Shown one piece after another: positions 1 to 5,658 of a stretch of 5,658 bases of DNA. The stretch spans positions 1 through 5,658 of the forward strand of contig SCRB01000556.1 in assembly GCA_004299545.1 (NCBI GenBank), read 5' to 3'. The notes under the pieces are model-generated. The model saw nothing but the letters and a program-made list of their open reading frames with translations, made no database searches and had not been told where the DNA came from. This DNA is from Rhizobiaceae bacterium (GTDB lineage: Bacteria > Pseudomonadota > Alphaproteobacteria > Rhizobiales > Rhizobiaceae). Made by a program: the position numbers and the translations under genes. The stretch's first letter is position 1. Every line of letters starts with the position of its first letter.

Positions 1-2
1 AT

Positions 3-1076
3 GCCGACACGCTGACCAAATCATTGACCGCCTCGCGCGGCGGGGAGCCGCCGCAAGTAGCCGTCCTGGCGGCTTCGGACACGTTCACCCTCATCGACGA
101 GGGCGTGATCGTACCCATCGACCAGGTGGCCACGGATAAAGACAAGGCCTGGCTTGGCGGCTTCATGGAGCCGTTCATGCGCAATTTGACGATCGACGGC
201 AAGATCTGGGGCGTTCCGTTCCAGCGCTCGGTGCAGGTGCTGCTCTACAACAAGGACGAATTCCAGAAAGCCGGGCTCGATCCCGACAAGGCGCCGGCGA
301 ATTGGGACGAGCTTGTGGCGGATGCCGAGAAGCTCACCATAACCGCCAACGGCACCACATCGCAGTGGGGCGTACTGATCCCGTCCGGCTATACGGCGAG
401 ATGGTACTTTAACGGTCTCTCCATTCCGGCCGGCGCGAAGCTGACGAACAATTCGGGGACAGAGGTCAATCTGGCATCGCCCGAGGCGGTATCGGCCCTC
501 CAGTTCCTCGCCGACCTGTCGCAAAAATACAAGGTAATGCCGAAGGGCATCATCAATACGGGGACAGCGCCCGACGAATTCATCAATGGTCGCGCCGCCA
601 TGCTCTACGCCTCGACGGGTAACATCGCGAATGTCAGGACGCAGGCGAAATTCAAGCTCGGCGTCGGCCTGATACCCGCGGACAAGCGGCCGGGCGGACC
701 GACGGGCGGTGGCAATATGTACATCTTCAAGGGCGGCACGCCGGAACAGCAGAAAGCCAGCCTGCAATTCATCGAATGGATGACGAGCGCCGACCAGTCT
801 GCACATTGGAGCATCGAAACCGGCTATGTGGCCTCGCGCCAGGACGCCTGGAATACGCCGGAAATGAAAGCTTATATCGCGAAGTATCCGGATACCAGCG
901 TCGCACTCAGCCAGTTGAAGAATGCCGATTCGGAATTCAGCACGCATGATGGCGCGCGCGTCACCAAGGCCCTCGAGGATGCGATCGCGCAGGTCGTCAC
1001 GGGACATTCCGACCCGAAGACGGCTCTCGACGCTGCGCAGAAGACGGCCGAAAGGCTGCTTCGTTCCTACAAGTAG
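3..1076 (+). CDS. Periplasmic sugar-type (family 1, UgpB/MalE-like) ABC substrate-binding protein, 5'-partial
   Basis: This is the ligand-capturing subunit of a carbohydrate or glycerol-phosphate-type ABC importer, acting in the periplasm. The reading frame is open from base 3, giving ADTLTKSL before the first listed start-like TTG at 24. The gene therefore begins upstream, and that TTG is internal. About 357 residues are visible against roughly 420-440 for the family, so the signal peptide and first lobe strand are missing. Family-like stretches are GGEPPQVAVL with ASDTFTLIDEG near the start, the WGVPFQRSVQVLLYNKD strand, WDELVADAEKL, and the later GGGNMYIFKGGTPEQQKAS segment followed by FIEWMTS, all typical of UgpB-like proteins. 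It ends in TAG, 25 nt before the first permease gene, so the two are co-transcribed. The ligand cannot be told from the sequence; sugar or sugar-phosphate is inferred from the permease type. The family call is secure; calling it UgpB itself would be over-reach. Confidence 0.93.
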   Translation, partial: ADTLTKSLTASRGGEPPQVAVLAASDTFTLIDEGVIVPIDQVATDKDKAWLGGFMEPFMRNLTIDGKIWGVPFQRSVQVLLYNKDEFQKAGLDPDKAPANWDELVADAEKLTITANGTTSQWGVLIPSGYTARWYFNGLSIPAGAKLTNNSGTEVNLASPEAVSALQFLADLSQKYKVMPKGIINTGTAPDEFINGRAAMLYASTGNIANVRTQAKFKLGVGLIPADKRPGGPTGGGNMYIFKGGTPEQQKASLQFIEWMTSADQSAHWSIETGYVASRQDAWNTPEMKAYIAKYPDTSVALSQLKNADSEFSTHDGARVTKALEDAIAQVVTGHSDPKTALDAAQKTAERLLRSYK

Positions 1077-1101
1077 CAACTGACGGCGGGGAGCGAAGGC
1101 G

Positions 1102-1977
1102 ATGAGAGCGAGTAGAGCATCGATGACGGGGCTGGCCTACCTCGCCCCCGCCGCTCTCCTGATGGCGCTGTTCACCTACTACCCCGCCATCGTTACCGTC
1201 TTCCACAGCCTGTTCTCGACGGCCAAGGCCAATCGGCCGTCGAGATTCATCGCCCTCGACAATTACCGGTACATGCTCGACGACCCGATCTTCTGGAAGG
1301 CGATGCACAACAACATCCTGTTTGCGATCGGCACCATTCCCACATCGGTCGCGATCGCGCTCGTCATGGCCTTGTGGGTGAACAAGAAGATGGCGGGCCG
1401 GTCCTTTCTGCGGATGGCGTATTTCACGCCGACCATCCTGCCGATGGTCGCCGTCGCCAACATCTGGATATTTCTCTACGCCCCCCAGATCGGTCCGTTT
1501 TCAAGAGCGGCATCGCTATTCGGCTTCGGGCACGTAAACTTCCTCGGCAGCCAGGCGACGGCGCTGCCGGCGCTTATGGTCGTGGGGATCTGGAAGGAAG
1601 CGGGGTTCTTCATGATCTTCTACCTCGCCGCCCTGCAGAATATTCCGCCCAATCTGTCCGATGCGGCTGCCATCGAAGGGGCGTCGCGCTGGTACTTCTT
1701 CAGAAGGGTCGTCTTTCCGCTGATGTTGCCGACGACCATGTTCATCCTGGTCAACGCGATCGTGAATGCCTTCAGGATGGTCGATCAGGTCATCGTCATG
1801 ACGCAGGGCGGTCCCGACAACGCTACGGCTTTGCTGCTGTACTATATCTACCAGACCTCCTTTTCCTACTGGGACACGAGCTATGCGGCAGCCTTGTCCG
1901 TCGTGCTTTTGATGATCCTGGCGATATTGGCGTTCACGCAATTCGGACTCATGGAAAAGAGGGTGCATTACAGATGA
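1102..1977 (+). CDS. Carbohydrate ABC transporter permease, UgpA/MalF-like
   Basis: This 291-aa inner-membrane protein would form half of the translocation channel of the importer. Six hydrophobic helices can be read at about residues 10-33, 70-93, 104-126, 154-178, 205-225 and 259-283. The cytoplasmic EAA loop that docks on the ATPase lies at about 187-208 (DAAAIEGAS then RRVVFPL). The TQGGP motif at 234-238, followed by AT, is typical of UgpA/sugar permeases. The ATG at 1102 is chosen because GGGGAG (1088-1093) stands 8 nt upstream; a second in-frame ATG at 1123 lacks such a site. The length is normal for the family. The stop codon TGA overlaps the next gene's ATG (ATGA, 1974-1977), which implies coupled synthesis of the two permeases. 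The substrate is unknown. Confidence 0.94.
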   Translation: MRASRASMTGLAYLAPAALLMALFTYYPAIVTVFHSLFSTAKANRPSRFIALDNYRYMLDDPIFWKAMHNNILFAIGTIPTSVAIALVMALWVNKKMAGRSFLRMAYFTPTILPMVAVANIWIFLYAPQIGPFSRAASLFGFGHVNFLGSQATALPALMVVGIWKEAGFFMIFYLAALQNIPPNLSDAAAIEGASRWYFFRRVVFPLMLPTTMFILVNAIVNAFRMVDQVIVMTQGGPDNATALLLYYIYQTSFSYWDTSYAAALSVVLLMILAILAFTQFGLMEKRVHYR

Positions 1978-2789
1978 TCGGCACCCCGAACACGTCTCGG
2001 CTGGAAACGGCCGGCGCCTGGTTGCTGGCCGGCCTCTGGATTTTGCCGCTGGCATATGCGTTCTGGGCCGCATTCCATGCGTCGGGCGATGCCACGTCGC
2101 TGCGGTTGGCGAGCCCGATCGTGCTGGATAATTTCCACTATGTGTGGAAGGTGGCGCCCTTCCCCACCTATTTCCTGAACACGTTCATGCTGGTGACGCT
2201 TATCCTCGTGGTGCAACTGGTTCTGGCCACGCTGGCGGGGTTCGCCTTCGCCCGCTACGATTTCCCATTCAAGAATATAATATTCGGAACGATCCTCTTG
2301 CAATTGATGATTGTACCCGAGGCACTGATGGTGGAGAACTACCGCACCATCAACTTCTTCGGTCTCAACGACAGCATTTTGGGGATGGCCGTTCCTTATT
2401 TTGCCTCCGCGTTCGGCATTTTTCTCATGCGGCAGACTTTCAAGTCGATCCCGAAGGAACTGGACGACGCCGCTGTCGTCGAAGGTGCGACCTCTGTTCA
2501 GGTTCTGTGGCGCGTCTACGTACCGTTGGCGCGACCGACATTGCTGGCTTATGGCCTGGTGTCGGTCAGCTATCACTGGAACAACTTCCTGTGGCCCCTG
2601 ATCGTCAGCAACTCGGTCGACTCGCGGCCTCTCACGGTCGGCCTGCAGGTGTTTTCCTCTGTAGACCAAGGGATCAACTGGTCCTTCATCTCGGCCGCGA
2701 CGCTGCTGAGCGTGGCGCCGCTTCTTATAGCCTTCCTCCTGTTCCAGAAGCAGTTCGTGCAGTCCTTCCTGCGCGCCGGCATTCGATAG
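1974..2789 (+). CDS. Carbohydrate ABC transporter permease, UgpE/MalG-like
   Basis: This 271-aa membrane protein is the second channel subunit and partner of the permease encoded just upstream. The start ATG at 1974 lies within the upstream stop (ATGA overlap). A longer open frame runs back to 1374 but is only a shadow inside the upstream permease gene. Helices are visible at about residues 14-34, 70-94, 102-122, 135-152, 186-210 and 238-258. The EAA loop is at about 162-188 (ELDDAAVVEGATS, then VYVPLARP), and the conserved segment between TM2 and TM3 (AGFAFARYDFPFK) is typical of the MalG/UgpE side. The C-terminus LFQKQFVQSFLRAGIR resembles the usual FVRGLTAGAVK-like tail of this family. No ATPase gene follows, so the importer must use one encoded upstream of the window or a shared one. 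Confidence 0.94.
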   Translation: MIGTPNTSRLETAGAWLLAGLWILPLAYAFWAAFHASGDATSLRLASPIVLDNFHYVWKVAPFPTYFLNTFMLVTLILVVQLVLATLAGFAFARYDFPFKNIIFGTILLQLMIVPEALMVENYRTINFFGLNDSILGMAVPYFASAFGIFLMRQTFKSIPKELDDAAVVEGATSVQVLWRVYVPLARPTLLAYGLVSVSYHWNNFLWPLIVSNSVDSRPLTVGLQVFSSVDQGINWSFISAATLLSVAPLLIAFLLFQKQFVQSFLRAGIR

Positions 2790-2839
2790 GCGCGCTGGGG
2801 GGTAACTCACAATATGCACATCTTGATAACGAGCGCGCC
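2771..2839 (+). repeat. Three mutually complementary GCGCGCC elements at the end of the permease operon
   Basis: GCGCGCC at 2771-2777 can pair with GGCGCGC at 2789-2795 (7 bp, 11-nt loop, spanning the permease stop codon). Alternatively GGCGCGCT at 2789-2796 can pair with AGCGCGCC at 2832-2839 (8 bp, 35-nt loop). The two hairpins share the middle arm, so they exclude each other. Neither is followed by a T-run, so neither is a classical intrinsic terminator. They could stabilise the mRNA 3' end or assist Rho-dependent termination. The base pairing is seen directly; the role is inferred. In a GC-rich genome an all-GC motif like this can also recur by chance. Confidence 0.4.
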
Positions 2840-3022
2840 AGCAGACGATTCTGTTTGCCGCGCTTTACGTGCTCCATGGCACGGTCATCGGACAGAACAT
2901 GCAGCGCCATTCCACCTCGCCCACACGTCAAATTCCGGCACGAAAGGGGGATTGTTTTTGCCGATTAATGGGTCCCGACCTTAATGCCCTGTTGCGATGC
3001 CGCCGAAGTTATCTACCGTTCG
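2790..3022. other. Non-coding spacer between convergent genes
   Basis: This stretch separates the permease stop from the stop of the ferredoxin on the opposite strand. The open frames crossing it are shadows of the permease gene or lack a plausible start and composition. It contains the downstream parts of the GCGCGCC hairpins, a small CGTGC/GCACG inverted repeat (2868-2872 with 2879-2883), an AT-richer patch with a T5 run (2954-2958), and the interrupted palindrome at 2964-2985. No RNA gene or transposon end was recognised. Confidence 0.7.
2964..2985. repeat. 22-bp interrupted palindrome
   Basis: The outer arms ATTAA (2964-2968) and TTAAT (2981-2985) and the inner arms GGTC (2971-2974) and GACC (2977-2980) are complementary, centred on CC at 2975-2976. 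Two unpaired bases (TG) sit on the left side only. The centre is too tight for a good RNA hairpin and no T-run follows on either strand, so it resembles a protein-binding palindrome more than a terminator. It lies about 40 bp beyond the ferredoxin stop codon, which is an unusual place for an operator. The symmetry is seen; the function is unknown. Confidence 0.35.
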
Positions 3023-3337
3023 TCAATCGATCCGGATCATGATCTTGCCGCCCTCGACCTTGACGGGGTAGGTCTTGAGATTGATGCAGGCAGGCGCACC
3101 CTTCGCCTGTCCGGTCTTGTAGTTGAAGCGTCCATTGTGCTTGGGGCATTCGATGATGTCGTCCATCACCAGGCCGTTCGCGAGATGGGCCCGCTCATGC
3201 GTGCAAAAGCCGTCGGTGGCGAAATATTCATCCTCCGGTGAGCGGTAAACGGCGAAGGTGCGGTCGCCATGATCGAAACGGATCACGTCTTCCTCGTCGA
3301 TCTCTCCCTCGTCGCACGCTGCTACCCAATCTGCCAT
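3023..3337 (-). CDS. MocE-like Rieske-type [2Fe-2S] ferredoxin
   Basis: This is a 104-aa soluble electron-transfer protein with a Rieske iron-sulfur cluster, of the kind that passes electrons from an NAD(P)H-dependent reductase to an oxygenase, desaturase or hydroxylase. The two cluster-binding motifs are complete: C45-T-H47 and C64-P-K-H67, with 16 residues between H47 and C64. The length and the C-terminal ending (TGQAKGAPACINLKTYPVKV) fit the MocE family, named from the rhizopine catabolism locus of Sinorhizobium. The start ATG (3335-3337) follows GGAGA with about 6 nt spacing and lies inside the 3' end of the neighbouring 74-codon ORF (16-nt overlap), so translation is probably coupled. 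No reductase or intact oxygenase gene is next to it in the window; the gene just upstream appears to be a truncated partner. The rhizopine role itself is not supported here, so no symbol is given. Confidence 0.92.
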   Translation of the reverse strand: MADWVAACDEGEIDEEDVIRFDHGDRTFAVYRSPEDEYFATDGFCTHERAHLANGLVMDDIIECPKHNGRFNYKTGQAKGAPACINLKTYPVKVEGGKIMIRID

Positions 3338-3546
3338 TTCATTTCTCCAATTCCGTAAGGGGAAAATGCCGGAAATGCTGGCCGCCGCTCCGCCATCGGC
3401 GGCAACTCCCGCTTGAGATAGAAGTCTTCATATTTGAGCTGCCTGAGCAATAGGGGCCAGACTTCCTTATAGGCATGCCACATACCGGCCATAGCGTGCC
3501 TTCGCCGAGAAGGGGAGCGCGCTGTGGCGCCGATTGACGCAATCAT
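3322..3546 (-). pseudogene. 74-codon ORF, probable C-terminal remnant of a larger protein (desaturase/hydroxylase suspected)
   Basis: The frame opens with ATG 1 nt after the deacetylase stop and ends 16 nt inside the ferredoxin gene. From about residue 19 onward (MAGMWHAYKEV, RQLKYEDFYLKRELPP) it reads like real protein. It resembles the amphipathic tail found at the C-terminus of membrane fatty-acid desaturases/hydroxylases, which are commonly encoded just before MocE-type ferredoxins. The first ~18 residues (rich in Ser, Arg and Ala) do not look like a protein start, there is no clear ribosome-binding site, and none of the histidine boxes (HxxxH, HxxHH) that a desaturase needs is present. 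The tail shape and gene order are seen; the desaturase assignment is from memory of the family and is not verified. Alternatively it is a genuine small protein or non-functional spacer. The retained overlap with the ferredoxin start suggests an ancestral two-gene unit whose first gene lost its 5' part. Confidence 0.45.
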
Positions 3547-3547
3547 G

Positions 3548-4723
3548 TCATGCCGACAGCTTTTCGATCAGGCCGCGGATGAATGCTTCGCCCGCGTCGA
3601 GCTGCGCGGATTCAATGAATTCGTCGGGCTGGTGGGCCTGTTCGATCGAACCCGGCCCGCAGACGCAGACGGAGTAGCCGGCGGTTTGGAAATGGCCGGC
3701 CTCCGTGCCGAAGGAAACGGCATGATCACCGCGGTCGCCGGTCAACGCCCGGGCCAGCGTCTCCGCATGTGCCGCGCCGGGCTCCTCCCGGCGGCAGCCG
3801 GGCGCGCTCATGCGCACGGTCACGTCGATCCCGGTCGAAGGCCTGACCGCCCGCATTCCCGCTTCGACCTCCGCGACGGCGGTGCGGTATTGCGCCAGCC
3901 ATTCCTCCCGATCCTCGTTCGGCAGGCAGCGTATCTCCGAATTGAACCAGCAATCGGCGGCCGTGATGTTGTTGGCGGTGCCGCCCTCGATGGTGCCGAC
4001 GTGAAGTGTCGTATAGGGCGGATTGAAGCCGGCGCCCGGCGCGCCGGTGCGTTCGGCCGCCGCACGGTTCTCCGCCATGCGCTCGGTATGCCAGTCGACG
4101 AGCTTCGCGGCTTCCATGATCGCCGAGACACCGGTGTGCACAAGGCTCGAATGGACGGAATAGCCGCGTACATGGGTGCGCAGGCCGACACCGCCCTTGT
4201 GGCGGGTGACCACTTTCATTGCCGTCGGCTCGCCGACGATGACGGCGCTGGCCGGCGGCAACGTCCTGCGCATGTCGGCGATCATGCTCGGGACGCCGAC
4301 GAGACCGAGTTCCTCGTCATAGGAAAGGGCGATCTGGACCGGCCGCTTCAGCCCCGCCTCCAGCATTTGCGGGACGAGGGCGAGAGCCAGGGCGTCGAAG
4401 CCCTTCATATCGCAACTGCCACGGCCATGGAGCCGGCCGTTTCGCTCCGAAAGACGAAAGGGATCCTCCGTCCAATCCTGCCCGTCAACCGGCACCACGT
4501 CGGTATGGCCGGACAGCACCACACCGCCCGGCACCGACGGCCCAACCTGGGCATAGATGTTGGCTTTGTTTCCCTCGGCATTCGGCACGAGCGTGCTTTC
4601 GATCCCCCAGCCCGCCAGATAGTCGCGCACGAAGTCGACGAGCGGCAGGTTCGTTTCACGCGACACCGTGGGAAACGCCACAAGGCGGCCGAGCATCTCG
4701 CGTGCGGTATATTGCCTTGTCAT
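3548..4723 (-). CDS. argE: ArgE-type M20 metallo-amidohydrolase (acetylornithine deacetylase family)
   Basis: This is a 391-aa cytoplasmic zinc enzyme predicted to hydrolyse an N-acyl amino acid, classically N-acetylornithine to ornithine plus acetate. The M20 metal site is complete: H73 and D75 in SGHTDVV, bridging D105 in [10 protein letters not shown], general base E137 and ligand E138 in YDEELG, E165 in GEPT, and H364 in AHQPDEF. H191 in GYSVHSS is the expected dimer-domain histidine. The [13 protein letters not shown] ending is the ArgE/ACY1 signature and separates it from carboxypeptidase G2-like relatives. The start at ATG 4721-4723 has GGAAAG about 5 nt upstream. The frame is open further to 4945, but that 74-residue extension is unlike the family and crosses the control region. 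Many Rhizobiales make ornithine through ArgJ, so this ArgE may serve scavenging of acyl-amino acids or peptides, which fits the divergent peptide transporter. The substrate is therefore uncertain; the family is secure. Confidence 0.92.
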   Translation of the reverse strand: MTRQYTAREMLGRLVAFPTVSRETNLPLVDFVRDYLAGWGIESTLVPNAEGNKANIYAQVGPSVPGGVVLSGHTDVVPVDGQDWTEDPFRLSERNGRLHGRGSCDMKGFDALALALVPQMLEAGLKRPVQIALSYDEELGLVGVPSMIADMRRTLPPASAVIVGEPTAMKVVTRHKGGVGLRTHVRGYSVHSSLVHTGVSAIMEAAKLVDWHTERMAENRAAAERTGAPGAGFNPPYTTLHVGTIEGGTANNITAADCWFNSEIRCLPNEDREEWLAQYRTAVAEVEAGMRAVRPSTGIDVTVRMSAPGCRREEPGAAHAETLARALTGDRGDHAVSFGTEAGHFQTAGYSVCVCGPGSIEQAHQPDEFIESAQLDAGEAFIRGLIEKLSA

Positions 4724-4766
4724 TGCATCTTTCCAGAGGCCTTGCGGGTCGGGGCATACCCTTTCC

Positions 4767-4786
4767 ACGCGGTGTCGCGTTGTCAA
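4767..4786 (-). promoter_or_regulatory. Consensus -35 (TTGACA) with abutting inverted repeat, facing the deacetylase gene
   Basis: On the minus strand TTGACA (4786-4781) is a perfect -35 hexamer about 60 bp before the ArgE start. It is followed without a gap by ACGCG-ACAC-CGCGT (4780-4767), a perfect 5-bp inverted repeat with a 4-nt centre. At the usual 17-18 bp spacing there is no good -10 (AAGGGT or AGGGTA); a TATGCC lies at 22 bp, which is too far. The combination fits a promoter needing an activator, or one blocked by a repressor on the repeat, but chance is possible. Confidence 0.3.
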
Positions 4787-4870
4787 GCCGAGGCCCCATT
4801 CGAGCAATCGATTTCTACAACTGGCTGCGTATGCGGAAAATTTTTCTCCCTCTTGCCGGCGAAAACATGG

Positions 4871-4898
4871 TTGCAGACCCCTCGCGATTGCGTATTGT
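4871..4898 (+). promoter_or_regulatory. Weak candidate sigma-70 promoter for the peptide-ABC ATPase gene
   Basis: TTGCAG (4871-4876) and TATTGT (4893-4898) are separated by 16 bp, each matching the consensus in four of six positions. Initiation would fall about 30 nt before the GTG start. An AT-rich stretch with a TTTA/TAAA symmetry (TTTAGACATAAA, 4898-4909) follows directly and could be part of an operator. All of this is suggestive only. Confidence 0.2.
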
Positions 4899-4935
4899 TT
4901 TAGACATAAAGAAGAAAAAGGGGGACACAGACCGC

Positions 4936-5658
<723 letters not shown>

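Larger units (their letters stand above)
4724..4935. promoter_or_regulatory. Divergent control region between the deacetylase and peptide-ABC genes
   Basis: This 212-bp gap separates two gene starts that point away from each other, so promoters for both must lie here or upstream transcripts must enter. It is AT-richer than the flanking genes in its right half (4845-4920). Candidate elements are listed separately. No coding sequence is supported: the open frames crossing it are extensions or shadows of the flanking genes. Confidence 0.6.

Noticed and set aside
21..1079. 352-codon open frame on the minus strand opposite the binding-protein gene
   Set aside because: It mirrors the plus-strand gene in a GC-rich codon pattern, is rich in Arg and has no recognisable domain; the plus-strand frame matches a known family throughout.
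1374..1973. N-terminal extension of the second permease back to 1374
   Set aside because: It lies in another frame inside the first permease gene and translates to low-complexity Arg/Gly-rich sequence; the ATGA overlap start at 1974 is the normal arrangement.
1968..2968. Long open frames overlapping the second permease (minus 1968-2819, plus 2144-2968)
   Set aside because: Both are shadows of the permease codons, with composition unlike a protein and no family motifs.
2984..3241. 85-codon plus-strand open frame opposite the ferredoxin
   Set aside because: It is the antisense of a clear Rieske ferredoxin with both cluster motifs.
3532..3544. GATTG-ACG-CAATC inverted repeat just past the deacetylase stop
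   Set aside because: The arms are only 5 bp with a 3-nt centre and no T-run follows, so it is too weak to call a terminator or an operator.
3524..4903. 459-codon plus-strand open frame opposite the deacetylase
   Set aside because: The minus strand holds a complete M20 enzyme with all metal ligands; the plus-strand frame is its mirror and has no motif.

Overview
The window reads as chromosomal or megaplasmid DNA from an alphaproteobacterium, most likely of the Rhizobiales (Rhizobium/Ensifer/Mesorhizobium/Shinella type). The grounds are GC-rich coding with strong G/C third positions, the abundance of ABC importers, and a Rieske ferredoxin of the MocE type. This placement is inference from gene style; there is no rRNA or tRNA to anchor it.

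Region 1 (1-2789, + strand) is an operon for a family-1 (UgpB/MalE-like) carbohydrate ABC importer: the C-terminal ~357 residues of the periplasmic binding protein (5' end outside the window), then two six-helix permeases. The permeases overlap by 4 nt (ATGA) and are clearly translationally coupled. No ATPase gene follows, so the ATPase lies upstream or elsewhere. Three complementary copies of a GCGCGCC element sit at the operon's end.

Region 2 (2790-3022) is 233 bp of non-coding DNA between convergent genes, with an interrupted palindrome at 2964-2985.

Region 3 (3023-4723, - strand) is a tight run read right to left: an ArgE/M20-family deacetylase of 391 aa with a complete metal site, a 74-codon ORF starting 1 nt after its stop, and a 104-aa MocE-like Rieske [2Fe-2S] ferredoxin whose start lies inside the 74-codon ORF. 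The small ORF looks like the surviving C-terminal tail of a larger gene, possibly a membrane fatty-acid desaturase or hydroxylase that would have been the partner of the ferredoxin. This is the most unusual spot in the window.

Region 4 (4724-4935) is a divergent control region. It holds a consensus -35 hexamer facing the deacetylase, with a short perfect inverted repeat directly abutting it.

Region 5 (4936-5658, + strand) is the N-terminal 241 residues of a DppD/OppD-type peptide ABC ATPase, cut by the window end. A peptide importer divergent from an ArgE-like amidohydrolase suggests uptake and intracellular cleavage of N-acyl amino acids or small peptides (inference). I see no CRISPR, no transposase, no RNA gene and no clear evidence of a wholly new system.
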